Source of the DNA: Cricetomys ansorgei
Lineage: Eukaryota > Chordata > Mammalia > Rodentia > Nesomyidae
DNA: 64,000 nt
Assembly (NCBI GenBank): GCA_026225945.1
Contig: JAMJFZ010002884.1
Span: 124,001-188,000, forward strand
Direction: 5' to 3'
Shown: positions 47,640-59,300 of the stretch, piece after piece
How positions within the stretch are numbered: position 1 is the first letter of the stretch
How the letters are laid out: each line of letters begins with the position of its first letter
Program-made: the position numbers and the translations under genes
The notes under the pieces: generated by a model
Told to the model about the DNA's origin: nothing
What the model saw: only the letters and a program-made list of their open reading frames with translations
Database searches by the model: none

Positions 47640-47780
47640 ACTGTAGCCATTTTATAGGAAGGTTTGTAATTACATTTTATCAACTAATCTACATATCAAT
47701 GTTATTATCTATTTTATAGGTAAGAAATGGTTGTTTTACATAGAAACTAAATAAACTTCCCAAGATATACAGCTGGCATG
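47640..47780 (-). mobile_element. MIR SINE relic
   Basis: GTTATTATCTATTTTATAGG, TAAGAAATGG and AACTTCCCAAGATATACAGC follow the reverse MIR core (ATTATCCCCATTTTACAGATGAGGAAAC ... CCAAGGTCACACAGC pattern, given here in part). Confidence 0.65.
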
Positions 47781-49217
47781 GTCTTGAAAGTAATTGCTGA
47801 TTAACATAAGTTTGTGCTTATATATGAATTTATTTATTAGTGTTTTGTGGTGTGTAGAGAATTAAGCACACACCCTACCACCCACATACCACCCCTGCTA
47901 ATATAGGAATTTATTTATTCTGGGAGTTTTATGAAATAGCCATTTGAATTTATCCAAGTACTCTGAAACATTATTTCATATGTTTCAAATACATTTTTCT
48001 GTCCAAGGTACCTCACTTTCACATTTGACATCTTCATAATGATATTAAATTTGATGTGTTTTATTCCTAACAAAACCCTAAGAAATTGTAATGCATCTTT
48101 ATATAAATTGTAGTGGCCCTTTCCATTTCTGTCACTTAAAAAGAAGGAGAAGATAAATATTTTAGAACTGTCATTATTCATTTCCTGTGAACAGGGTCTA
48201 TGACAAATTCAGAGTAGATTATGTCTCAAGTATGTTGAACAAGAACACAACGACCTCCATTTTTAAAGACGAGATCACAATGCTACTGCAATATTTTATT
48301 TTTACTTTCCAATGAACTGCCAACTGTGAATAATGATAATATCTCAGTCCATTATTTTACCTACTGATTTCTTAAGAATATAGTTTACATTAATAATGTC
48401 AATGACTATAGTGTAATAATTGTATGATGAAATAAATATTCTGAAAGTTTTGTCATTTTAAATTATTTATACATGAAGGTATAGTCCATATTTTAAAAGA
48501 CATTATAGATCAATTTAATGATTGACAGTAAATATATCATGGAGCAATGTCAGTCATAATGGTACAGTGAAAATAGTCAAATGAAGAGTTGAGGTCAAAG
48601 TCAAATGAGTGAGTGCTGCGTGGGAAAATTTGTAGCACAGAGATTCTGCTGATTCATAATTTTTAGGGCAAGAGAGTCTCTCTACAAGTAAAAATGTCAA
48701 TGATAGAAAGAATTTTATTAGATAAGCACTAAATAAGAAGCTGAAATCAGAGTTCTCTATGGTGACAATAGTAATTTGTTCAGTGGTCTAACTTATACTG
48801 GCTTTCCTGGTTTTTTTCATACTCAGATAAAAAAAAGTCACAATTCATGCCATCATCAAAGTTCTAATTAATAGGCAAAGGGATCTTAGCAAATGTTTGG
48901 GTATTGTTTTATAAATCACATAGCAATTAGGCTTTGTGAAATTTGTCTACTCCAATGAAAAAGTGTGAATGTCACAACTTGCCTATTAGAGTAATATTTC
49001 ATATGCTAAAATATTAATTTGTTACCAGAAAACTTTGTATGTGTGAACATAGATCTGAGCTTAACTTGTAAGGTAACAGTTGTCTTATGATTGTTATTAT
49101 TTTGGTCAGTTTTTTTTATAACATCTAATCTATTAAACTGAAATCTTAAACATAATCTATTGGCAGAAAAATGAAGTGGGAAAGACAAATTATTATTCTT
49201 CTTCTCTTTTTTTTTTA
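47781..49217. other. No recognisable feature
   Basis: AT-rich intron without an identified gene or repeat. Confidence 0.5.
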
Positions 49218-49312
49218 CCTGCAATCCTAGGCTCAGGCTACAAAGTCAGGAATTCAAAACCAGCATGAGCAACAGAGTGACACCCTATCTTTAAAAAGAA
49301 CTAAAATTTTCA
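49218..49312 (+). mobile_element. 7SL-like SINE fragment
   Basis: ACCTGCAATCCTAGGCTCAG, CAGGAATTCAAAACCAGCA and GCAACAGAGTGACACCCTA resemble the right half of a proto-B1 element. Confidence 0.55.
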
Positions 49313-50227
49313 GCTGAAATGCCCCATTTTACTTTTAATTGAAATAGAGGTTATACTTTGATCTAAAATATGCAACACTCTTTGAAATATCTAGATAATT
49401 CTATAAGAAACTGTGATTATAAAGTCTTTCTTATATTTTGTTTCAGAGCTTCCCAAGCAGAAGCATTTTAAGTGCATGCCTAGAAATGCAGGCAAAAAAA
49501 AAATTCTTGGTACTGATTTCTTTGCTTATATTGTTATTCTGATGGTTATTAGACATATATATTGCAATCACATAGTGAAATAATACTGGATTGAGCCTTT
49601 GCAACTAGGAAAATGTATGTATTAGAATTTACCTATGGTGCACACATTATAAAACTTGTTTTTATTCTCATTTTCTATACCTTTTCAGGTTCTCCACCCA
49701 CCTATCTTCAATTTAAATCTAATCATGCATACACTTTTAAAGAAAATTATAGTATTTTGATCCTTCAAAAGGTGGTTTTCCTCACAGCATCACAGAAAGC
49801 TAAGTAAAAATTTTAAAGCAAAAATATGTGGGTGAGGTGTAATAGTAGTTCACGGCACTCGTCATAGTGTATTAGGATCATTAGTCACTAATCTCAAGTA
49901 TTCATAAAACTTGCTTCCAAAGTACCTTCAAATTTATTATGGAAAACTCTTACTGAAAAATTTTCATTTAAACCAACAGGAGCATAGATCAGGCATCCAT
50001 ATTAGGTCTCAATTTAGTAATGTAAGACAGTGTCTTTTACAAAGGAACAATGCTGAGAAAAAAAAGTCAGAGGATTTCTCATTGAGAATCTGTAAATCAG
50101 GACATTTCCATTACTTACTACTGGAAAACAAAGGAACACTTGCATTCTGAACCATTCTGAATATGTGCATTTAATGCTTTTCATTGTTGGTCTTTATATA
50201 TTCTTCCTCTTCAAGATACAGGTATTA

Positions 50228-50430
50228 CAGCAGTTCTCAACCTGTGTGTTGTGACCCCTCAGGGTCTGAAAGACTTTTTTACAAGGTGTCTTAAGTCCAT
50301 CTGCATATCAGATTTTTATATTACAATTCATAACTTTAGAAAAATTATAGTTATGGAGTAGCCACGAAAATAATTTTATGAATTGTATTAAAGGGTTGCA
50401 GCATTAGGAAGATTGAGAACCACTGAGGTA
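50228..50430 (+). mobile_element. URR1-type hAT nonautonomous element
   Basis: Inverted ends AGCAGTTCTCAACCTGTG and GATTGAGAACCACTG, internal TTGTGACCCCTCAGGG and GTATTAAAGGGTTGCAGCAT. About 200 bp, near full length for this rodent family. Confidence 0.82.
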
Positions 50431-50869
50431 AATATACGTGATAATTATACTATACTTAAAGGAAAGTAATTTCCTTATAAATGACAAGAAAGTACATAAG
50501 TGGATTTTGCTAAATTTATTCTAGTGTAGGCATTAAAAAGGTTTGTGGATATCTAGAAATGTTTGAATAGCTAATAAGCACACCAATTGCCCTTTACTAA
50601 AGGGTACACTTCTGACTCATCAGGTCACAGACTTCTATAGCTGCCTTGAGTTTGTGACTCATTTGTGAAATGGGCCTGTGTATAATCCATGTTCAGAAAA
50701 ATGAAATAAATTTGACTCAGTTTACTTCCTTGTTTTCCTGGAATTTAATGTTTCATATGACTTTTATGTCATCTACTCCCATAACTCAAGCTCCATCTCA
50801 GATTGCAAATACATTTAATTGCCCAATTGCGTGGGTGGGGAGGGGGCAGAGAGACTGAAATACCAACAG

Positions 50870-50945
50870 AGAGACAAACACACACATAGAGACGATAGGG
50901 AGACAGACAGACAGACAGACACACACACATACACACACAGATTGA
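50870..50945 (+). repeat. (CAGA)n/(CA)n microsatellite
   Basis: Mixed CACACA and GACAGACAGACA units. Confidence 0.9.
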
Positions 50946-51329
50946 GGGGAGGGGAAGAGACAAGAGGACAATGATGTATCAGGAAACTAAAAGCAGAAAC
51001 CTGGACTCTTGTCACAGAAAATGTAAACACCTTCCATTGCATTTTTCTAGGTGTTGTTTTTCACTAAATCCCACAGATCTTATAAGTAAACGTTTGTTTT
51101 ACTGATCAGATTGGCTCACGATCTGTAATTTAGATTTATTGCTTACAGGTTCAAGTATATTAAGCTCCATAGAATGACATCCTATGCTTTACTCTGCTTG
51201 TTATGGCCTATGGTTCATTTTAGCCTCCAAAAACAAATGATTAAGTGTTTAATGAATGTAATAAACTATAGCCACAAAATGCAATCAAACATAGGAGAAA
51301 GTGAGTATAAGTTAAGTTGCTTGTATTGT

Positions 51330-51420
51330 AGCTAAGTAACTAGCTTCCCTGTGCCAGGATTCACACCCACGGTCATTTACGGTTAGGTAAGTGCTCTATC
51401 AACAAATTACACTGTCAGTC
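51330..51420 (-). mobile_element. ID-like SINE
   Basis: CTGTGCCAGGATTCACACCC, AGTGCTCTATCAACAAATTA and CACTGTCAGTCC follow the reverse ID order. Confidence 0.55.
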
Positions 51421-53614
51421 CAAGATTAGTATTATGGATTAGACTATGTGAACTATTACCAACAAAGATTGAAGTTATTAATCTCTTTAATATTTAGCTT
51501 CTCCATCTTTCTACAGTCATAAAGAAAAGTATAATTCATTGCATCATAATGTTGATGTTATATATGAATAAATATGTTCATTTGTATATTAATGCAAACT
51601 GAGTGAAGTTTGGAGAAATTTACTGAATTTTGTTGTTTCTTCCAGTAATAAAAAAGTCATGCAGTATTGTAATAGTACCAATGTAAATAAAGTTAATCAA
51701 CATTGAACAGTACTATATGTACTCATAAACATTCTCTATGAGTATAAAATTAAGAATCACTGCCTGAGATACTAAAGTGTCTGGTTATTTTTTAATGGTT
51801 ATCTCCTTTTCATGAATTAATAAGGAACATTTTCAAATGCTACTAATATCTTCCTTAGCATTTGCTTTAGCACCAAAGAGGAAGAAAGTTGTCAATAAAG
51901 AGTTTTAAGTATGGATAGAAATAACATGTTGAGTGTTAAAAAAACAAAAAAAATTATTGCATGTGTTTACACAGAAAATGGTTAACTAGTTAGTTGACAG
52001 TAAAAAAGTCCAGTTGGATGTACTGAAACATGGACTAATATAGTTTGGGGATTAACATGCAAACTAAACTTAACAATGGCACCCAGGTCTAGGAAATATA
52101 AGACTTGGTTGTATATTTGCTACAAGAAAATTTTTAATAAAAATCAAGAACTAAACAAGAGTTCAGTATTATGATAATGGTACTGAACAGCTTTGGACCT
52201 GAGCACACTGTGTGTAAAATTTACAAAAAAAAGTAATGATACAGATAGACAGGCACTAAAATACATATTTGTAATTTATTGCTAGAAAAGTGTTGGATAG
52301 ATACTGATTGATTTCCAAAGTAAAGGGTTAGGTATATCTTTTTGTTTTTGTTGGTGGTGCTGCTGGTGTTGAAGAAATACATACACCCGAATAAGCATCT
52401 TGATGGGCATGCAAGGAAACTATAGGAATATGAATAATATCATAAAATGTCTAGGTTTGAGTGTATGAAGCTATTTCTTGACTTCCTTATCTTGACACTG
52501 GGTAAGTGAATCTTGGACAAACTACAAACTAAATATATTTACACCATTCATGCTTCCTCCAATTTTAATATCCTTGGTAAACATAGAAAAGTATGGAAAT
52601 CAGGAAATTAATATTGATCAAACATGAGATGCAAAATATATGAAAAAAGGGTCGGCTTGTTGTAAGCAACATTAAGTTAAAGGCTCCACTCCATCCTTTC
52701 TCATTCTATAGGGAGTTACAAGCAAAAGGAGATCCTGACTCTGTAGAAATGGACTTACTATTGCATTAACCAAACATAGGAAGATAAAAGGCTGTGGAAA
52801 GGTGGCCCGGCATACCACTAACACGTTAAAGTCCCCAATTTCCATCTTTAGCAGTAAACTGCCAAATGAAAACTAATGGGCATGTTAATTTATTTATAGC
52901 AAACTACATGTCAAGTATTGTGGGAAGGATAGTTCTAAAACTCAGTGCTACAGTGTGTGGATGGCTGAATCGATGAACATTCCTTTCTTTCACGTTGTAG
53001 CAGTACTCTGGAAAGACTTTGTAAGACCAGAGAGCACAGAGATGTGGGAGATTAATTTAAGCTAATCTTCCCATTTCTCCTTCCACCTTTTGGTACCCTG
53101 CTTAGATAATAATCACTGGCATTAATGAATCACTTAAAACCAATAAAATGAACTCCAAAATGATATAGGTGATTGTGTGATAAGAGAAATTGAGAAAAGA
53201 TAATAGAAATTCTCAGAAAAATGTCTGTGGACGTTTAAAATAATATACAGTAGCGTAAGCCAAGCAAGTGGATAGAACAATGAGATAATTCATTTTCTTG
53301 CACAGGGTGACCTAAATGAAGATAAGTTGGCTGAAATTACTACACAAACAAATATTAATGCATATTTGAAATGATAATGAAAATATGAAGAAAGCCAGGA
53401 TGGAAATAATCAAAATAATTGTTCTGTGATTCAGCAAGTTATTTTTGCAACTTTAATTAGCAAGTCAATGCAAATGAGTAGAGTTTTATGGTATTAAAAC
53501 TGGAGAAGGTACAGAATCTTCCAAAAGAATCCTGTCAAATGATCTAATGAAATTTGGGCTGTAGAAAGAAATTCTACACTGTGTAGCTTCATCAGCTTAT
53601 GAGAGTATCTATCT
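51421..53614. other. No recognisable feature
   Basis: Long AT-rich intron; no gene, RNA or confident repeat recognised. Confidence 0.45.
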
Positions 53615-54080
53615 CCTTCAAGGTTGTTTGTAGCGGGATACTTTGCTAAGAAGTTTTTTTGTCCTGTGCAGTTCCCTTATAGTTACAACTGATTGGACTT
53701 CTCGGAACTTTGCTTAGTTTATAAAGGAGAGTGCTGGCCATTGGAGTTAACAGTTGCTAGAATGTTTTGAAAGTTCAGTTCAGCTGGTCCTCTTTGCAGT
53801 TCTTGTTATGCAAGCTAAGGACAGCACAAAAAGGGCAGCAAATTTCTCTTTCTTTCTCTCTTTTTAATCTTTAGATGCCACCTGTAAAAGTGGTAAAGAC
53901 TTCTCTCTTCCTTTCTATCTTTTTAGATCTAGAGAGTAAAAAGGACAGAGTGTGAATCTGTTACAAGTTAGGAATCAGTTACAAGTTAAGAATCAATTTC
54001 AATAGTAGTTGGGGCAAGAGTTGGGGCTTTCAATTACAGTTGTTTTGCTGGTCTGATACATGAGGCAACTGTGAAATTAT
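53615..54080 (+). mobile_element. Candidate old LTR
   Basis: TGTAGCGGGATACTTTGCTA looks like an LTR left end; TTTATAAAGGAGAG is TATA-like; two polypyrimidine blocks and a near-direct repeat (TTACAAGTTAGGAATCAG, TTACAAGTTAAGAATCA) follow. The right boundary is uncertain. Confidence 0.35.
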
Positions 54081-54647
54081 TTTTTATAAAGGAACACTTG
54101 AGAGGAAAGAAAAATACATGGCAACTGTAAAATGAGGATGTTTAGGGAAAAAAACAGCTTAGAAGTAAGATTTCCATATAGGTTGAAAAGATGATGAATA
54201 GGAAATTCAATGGAATGGTGTTTCAGTACATTTTATGCCTAACAGAATCCAGTTTGTGGATCAAAAGCTTAATTTAAAGCTAAAGAAGCAGTACAATGAA
54301 TATGTGTGCTGATCCTAGTGTTCAGTTCTGAAAGCAACTGGATAAACACAACTCAAATTATTGGTCACTTATGCTAAGTATGTCAGTGTGTAAGAAAAAT
54401 CTTTATCATCATCACCTACTTGATTTAATTTTTAATTTCCTGTCAGGAATTCTACAAGTAAGCATTCAATTCATAGTTATAACTTACTCCTTATTTGCCA
54501 TTCTGGGAAACTATCTCTTAATCGTATTTTCTCGTTTTCTTTTCATCTACCACTGTGTCAGTAATGGATTCTGTGGCTCCCATTAGTACTAAGTGCACTG
54601 TGTGACTAAGCAGTAAATTTTATCACAGATCTCAGACATTAAATCGT

Positions 54648-54805
54648 TAAACAGTGTGCCTAGTACTTGGTATAACTGTGTGCCTCTGCAATCTGAATAT
54701 GTGGGAAGTGGAGGCAGAAGGATCAGGATTTCAAGGTCATCTTGGGCTACCTAAGAAGCCGAAAGTCTGTTTGGGTTACATGAGACACTGTCTCAAAACA
54801 GATAG
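54648..54805 (+). mobile_element. B1/B4-like SINE
   Basis: GTGGAGGCAGAAGGATCAG, TTCAAGGTCATCTTGGGCTA and GAGACACTGTCTCAAAAC in the B1/B4 order. The overlapping 85-aa frame is not a gene. Confidence 0.65.
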
Positions 54806-55321
54806 ATACACAGACAGACCCATATATTGCATTTCACTCTCTGAGAATGATATAGACAATCAGAAGTACGATATTCTTCAAACCATCTGCTTTAAAGTTT
54901 TCCTAAGCTGACTTCTCTAACCTATGGATGGTTTAGAGCTTTCATGTGTTCCTAAAGCGTGTTGATCTCACCCTTGCCTTAGCACTACAAAAGGATTTTC
55001 CTTGCCTGATCGCGTGCTTACTTTCTGCTAAAAAATTCTATCTCTGAGTGAAGGCATGGTTTCTTAGTCATTTTCACACCTGTAACTTTTAGTTTAGTTC
55101 CAGGTGTTACCCACTATGCAGAAGGTTCAAAAGAATGATATGGTGTAAATTATTACTTCAAGTAATAATAAAACGACCTTACTAATAAAAGGCAGATTTG
55201 TATTCTTATGAAGTTAGAGTGGAGAAGTATTCCAAAACTTAATGACATAAAAGCAATTTACATTTTGTTTTAGTATACCACATTTGGGGATCAGGTTCAA
55301 CTTCCTCTAGTGATTTGTCTC

Positions 55322-55815
55322 CATGTTTTTCTTTATTTTGAAATTATAATTATTCAATTTCTCCCTTACCCTTTATTCATCCAAACCCTCCGCATATCCC
55401 TTCTTTTTCTCTTTCAAATTCATGACCTCTTTATGCATTAATCATTATTACATGCATGTATGTACATGTATATATACATACACATATATGTATATAATAC
55501 ACATATACATTCCTAAATATAAACTGCTCCATCTGTATAATGTTAGTGGTAAACCATGCTTACTGCTGTTAACCTTGGCAACTATCCAGGGCTAGTGAAG
55601 TCATGGATCTTGGAGCAACAGCAACTACTTTACTAAACCAGCATAGTCCCTAACTAAATTCTGACCATTTGTTCTTATAGGCACAGACAATTATAGCATT
55701 CACCCTTCATCAAAGAATCTTTTTACAACAGATGGTGATCATTACAGAAAACCACAACCAATCAAAATGTAGAGTTCTGGAGCCCAGTCCCAGTAGAAAC
55801 ATGTAGACCATTCAT
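55322..55815 (-). mobile_element. L1 (Lx-like) 3' end
   Basis: The reverse strand gives CATTACAGAAAACC region, the GTCAT GAATTTGAAAG segment, a purine block and TAATTATAATTTCAAAATA, matching the muroid L1 terminus. A variable TACATG/TATATA run lies at 55450-55510. Confidence 0.82.
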
Positions 55816-55864
55816 TCTTAAAGTGGTGTATTTAAATCAGTTCATATTTCTAAAAGAGATGATT

Positions 55865-55940
55865 ACTGATTCATTCAGCAAACATTTACGTGGATCCTCA
55901 TTCAAGTCCAATTGAATATTGAATATTGAATGGTGAACAA
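55865..55940 (-). mobile_element. L2 tail relic
   Basis: TGATTCATTCAGCAAACATT is the reverse of the L2 end AATGTTTGTTGAATGAATCA. A small GAATATTGAATATTGAAT repeat follows. Confidence 0.5.
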
Positions 55941-56084
55941 TACCTGTATTATCTTTATGTAAAGAAGGAAAAAGAAGAAAATGAAATTGGAAGAAGAGGA
56001 GAAATTAAAGGAGGAGAATGAAGAAAAGGGCAGCCATATCAAGTTTCTGTCTCATAAGTGAGAAGGTGGTAGAGTGCAGACCTT

Positions 56085-56205
56085 TAAGCATGAGGATGAG
56101 AAATTCAGGGTCATCTTCTGCTACATAGATAGGTCAAGGATAGAATAGGCTATTTAAGACCTTGTTTCAAAAAAATCCAACCAATCAATCAATCAAACAG
56201 ACAAT
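56085..56205 (+). mobile_element. B4/B1-like SINE with (AATC)n tail
   Basis: TTCAGGGTCATCTTCTGCTA, GACCTTGTTTCAAAAAAATC, then CAATCAATCAATCAA. Confidence 0.6.
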
Positions 56206-57049
56206 AGAACTCTCAATAGATAAGTGAACAAATAAGTGGAAAAATAGCTTAAGGGCCACTCACATGAAAAGGGGTGAGAGAACTGGCATATATTCAGTAT
56301 CTTTGCATCATTCACAAAATGGAGTAACCAGTTAGTTTTTCCCTGATGTATATTCCTAACCCAATTAAATCAACATTTTCTAGTAACAGCAATTCCTCAA
56401 AAAGATGTTAATGGAGAAAATCAAACTGAAAACATTTCACTCTTTGATCTTCTCTTAGGAAAAGGGACCTGTTAAACTGCATAATCTATTGTTTGACATT
56501 CCTAATAGGAATTTTAAAATTAGAAACAACTAATGTTATTTCCATATTCAAATTACTTTCTAGTAACTAGTTAGAAGCTAAACTCTATGAGTAGTAAAAT
56601 AATGGACAGGGTACTTAGCAAAACATTTTGGATAAGTTTTACTATAAATGATAAACATTACAAGTTAAAGGGGAGCAAATGCTAAGTGGCACAAAGACTT
56701 AGAAGAACCCAAACTATTTCATAATATGTTAATGGAAAATGCAGATGAAATTAAGAATGAAATGATTATAACAAGATTTCATGCTGATCCAGGAAGTTCT
56801 ATTTTTTAATTTATTGACCCTCATAAGATTATTGATTTAGTATTCTTTTTTTATATTCACTTAAATTTCTACAAGAAATGTTTTTGTTCTAATAATTCTT
56901 ATAAGTCCCAGGTTCAAGTCCTTAAAACCTCCAAAGATGGGAAATGAACTGTCCATTCTGTGATCTTTTTTGAAGACATCTTTATTCTTATCACACACTT
57001 TCAAAAATGGTAGTCATTTGTGCATCTTCCTTATATTCATTCTCTCCCA
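56206..57049. other. No recognisable feature
   Basis: Intron without an identified gene or repeat. Confidence 0.5.
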
Positions 57050-57120
57050 TATTAGATCATAAGCTCTGTATGGTTTGTAGTTTTTTATCCTCCACATAAC
57101 AGGTGCTCAAATAAGATTTG
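57050..57120 (+). mobile_element. L2 tail forming one arm of mir-1264
   Basis: AGATCATAAGCTCTGTATGG, AACAGGTGCTCAAATAAGAT and TTGTTGG match the L2 3' end (consensus GTAGGTGCTCAATAAATATT then TGTTGAATGA). Confidence 0.7.
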
Positions 57121-57161
57121 TTGGTTCATTTATTTTTGCAACAAATACTTATTGAGGACCT
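57093..57161 (-). ncRNA. MIR1264: pre-microRNA mir-1264
   Basis: Second hairpin of the HTR2C cluster, sense to the host. The 69-nt stem-loop has its 3p arm at 57098-57120 (minus strand begins CAAATCTTATTTGAGC) and its 5p arm at 57140-57161 (begins AGGTCCTCAATAAG). The 3p arm differs from human (CAAGTC...) at position 4, inside the seed, and agrees with the mouse form as I recall it. The stem is built from two L2 retroposon tails lying tail-to-tail: one plus-strand copy ending about 57120 and one minus-strand copy from about 57138. Confidence 0.93.
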
Positions 57162-57225
57162 GCTATATGCCAGGCATGAAGAAATACAATGTGTTGGATT
57201 TGTTCTGGCATTGTCTCTAAAACCA
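57130..57225 (-). mobile_element. L2 tail forming the other arm of mir-1264
   Basis: CAACAAATACTTATTGAGGA and CCTGCTATATGCCAGGCATG are the reverse L2 3' end. It faces the copy at 57050-57120 across a short A/T loop. Confidence 0.72.
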
Positions 57226-57854
57226 TTAGACCACAATTTTCAATTTGACAATATTACAGAAAGTGTCCCAATATTTCTGAGTATTTACTAAACTGTTTTC
57301 TCTATAGACCTCTTTTCCTGTCTCCATTCTGCTCATATTTGTATCCAAGTTTCAGCTGTTGTGTTTCTCTGACCTATAATGTGTTTTATTCTGGCTCTCG
57401 AACTAGATTTCTTAATACGGATTTGTTTGGATTTAGTTCCATACAAAAACAAGGAGATGCCAAAACAAGAACACACAGTTTTAACTATAAGGTATATATG
57501 TGCAAAGATTACTCTGCTTTTAAATCAAACTAAATCATGCTAATACTCTACAAAAATCTTTTCCTACTTAAAATGAATGACATATACCTTTATATTATTT
57601 TTATATATTTTACATATTATATTAATTTTAACCAATCAATTCCAACTGTGAATGAGATTTTTTGAAAAATTTAAATAAGTGAGCTACAGAGATCTCCCAT
57701 GAATTGAACATCAGATGTATTCACCAATATCACTGTTAACTGTAAATAATCTGCATCTAATGTGTCATAAAAATAACTTTGACACATGGTCATAATATAT
57801 TCTGTAAAATGTTATGTGTAGTTTGATCAAGGGGATATTTATAAAAGATTTCTT

Positions 57855-58050
57855 TATTCTGATGTGTGTGAGCGCTTTGGCTGCATGTGTGTAAGTGCAC
57901 CAAGGAAGCCACCAAGAGGTGTCAGGTACACTGCAGCTGGAGTTAAACACAGTTGGGTGTTACCATGTGGGTGCTTGGAATTAAATCTTGGTCCCCTGCA
58001 AGAACAACAAGTGCTCCTAACTGCCAAACCATCTTTTCTGCTCCTAAATG
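57855..58050 (-). mobile_element. B3 (B2-family) SINE
   Basis: GGCTGCATGTGTGTAAGTGC, CCATGTGGGTGCTTGGAATT, CCTGCAAGAACAACAAGTGC and TCCTAACTGCCAAACCATC are reverse B3. It sits between mir-1264 and mir-1912, so it inserted within the cluster. Confidence 0.88.
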
Positions 58051-58284
58051 AATGTTTTCAGCTCTACTTTGATTCCATGTAAGATTTTAACAAACCTATG
58101 TAAAAGATAAATAGCAAATAACAAATAAAAATAGAATCAATATGTGAATTCGAGTTTTGGGTTTCAAATCTAGGCTGTGGAGTTTGGAGACAGAGTTAGT
58201 AAAAAAACTTAAAAACGAGAGTTAATAAATCTGTACCAAGTACAAAGTTAAGAATTCGTGTTTTTTTCCTTCTGGACGTCTTTT

Positions 58285-58364
58285 AATCTCTATTAAGTTC
58301 ACACTGCATGTTCTGAGTATTGAATCAAAATCTACACAGCCCATGCAATGAGCACATCCTAGAG
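58285..58364 (-). ncRNA. MIR1912: pre-microRNA mir-1912
   Basis: Third hairpin, about 1.1 kb upstream of mir-1264, the spacing I recall for human. The 5p arm (58333-58354, minus strand begins TGCTCATTGCATGGG) matches the human 5' arm at all 22 positions. The 3p arm (58298-58319) differs at positions 4 and 9 of 22. Position 4 is in the seed. The overall 80-nt hairpin is kept. Confidence 0.88.
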
Positions 58365-58689
58365 ACAAGTACGATCGTGATATGATGTTCAGAAGTTATT
58401 ATCACTTCATCAGTTGGTTAAGTAAAAAAAAAAAATTAAGCAAATTGTAAATGATTAATTTGCAAATCCAAAAATTTAACCAAACAATTATGGAATGAAA
58501 TAAATTGAAGAAACCATAGATTAGCAATCTGTCACCTTTGTGTGCTACACTGTACCCTCTCCCAAACCATATCAAGAAAACAAATGTTTACTCCTAATAA
58601 ATGTTGATGATATCTGAGAACCACATGGGATAACGTTAATAGTTTATAAACTGGAATCAGAAATGTCATATTTCATTAGCTCCAAATTA

Positions 58690-58870
58690 AATTTCTTGCT
58701 CTGGTTAGTGAACCAGTGACTAAGTGGACTCATGAAAAAAATATATATCAGACACAGGAAGCATGGAATGCACTTTATATTTCTGTGAATTTGTACAAAT
58801 CAATTCATTCTCTGAGCCTCAATATTTATACCTATAAAACACAACAGTAACTAAATCTGCTTATTTATTT
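58690..58870 (+). mobile_element. MIR SINE relic
   Basis: AATTTGTACAAATCAATTCA, TTCTCTGAGCCTCAATATTT and ATACCTATAAAACACAACAG follow the MIR core (consensus CTCTGTGCCTCAGTTTCCTC, ATCTGTAAAATGGGGA). Confidence 0.6.
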
Positions 58871-59139
58871 TGCAAAAGATAAAATAGTTTATGTAGGTCA
58901 AAGATCTCTGTCAGTTGAAAAAAGTAGGCAAACAAAATTGATTCTTATTCTCACCTGAATCATCATTTCCTCCTCATAGGTCTTGTTTGCTAACATATTT
59001 GTACTGTATGTTTTTTTCTCTGAAATCTTTCCAACAACTTTTATATTATTGTTTAGCTCAAGAACCTTGAATTAAATGTTAGACTTTATGGAGTGGCTAT
59101 GTGAAGCCTATTTACACCACCTATTATTCTTTAATAAAT

Positions 59140-59300
59140 AAGTTGTTTGGAACACAGCTGTGAGGAAACAGATAAGGTTCTGGCTACAACCAAGTTTAGA
59201 ATCAAGGGGAGAGAGTTAATAAGGAAGTGAACAAATGCACAAGATAATTTAAGAAGAAGAATGCTATAAAGAAATATAGCAGATGACACGACCAAATAAA
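59140..59300 (-). mobile_element. L2 relic
   Basis: ACAGATAAGGTTCTGGCTAC, AGTGAACAAATGCACAAGAT and GAATGCTATAAAGAAATATA follow the reverse of the L2 region just inside the 3' tail. Confidence 0.5.
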
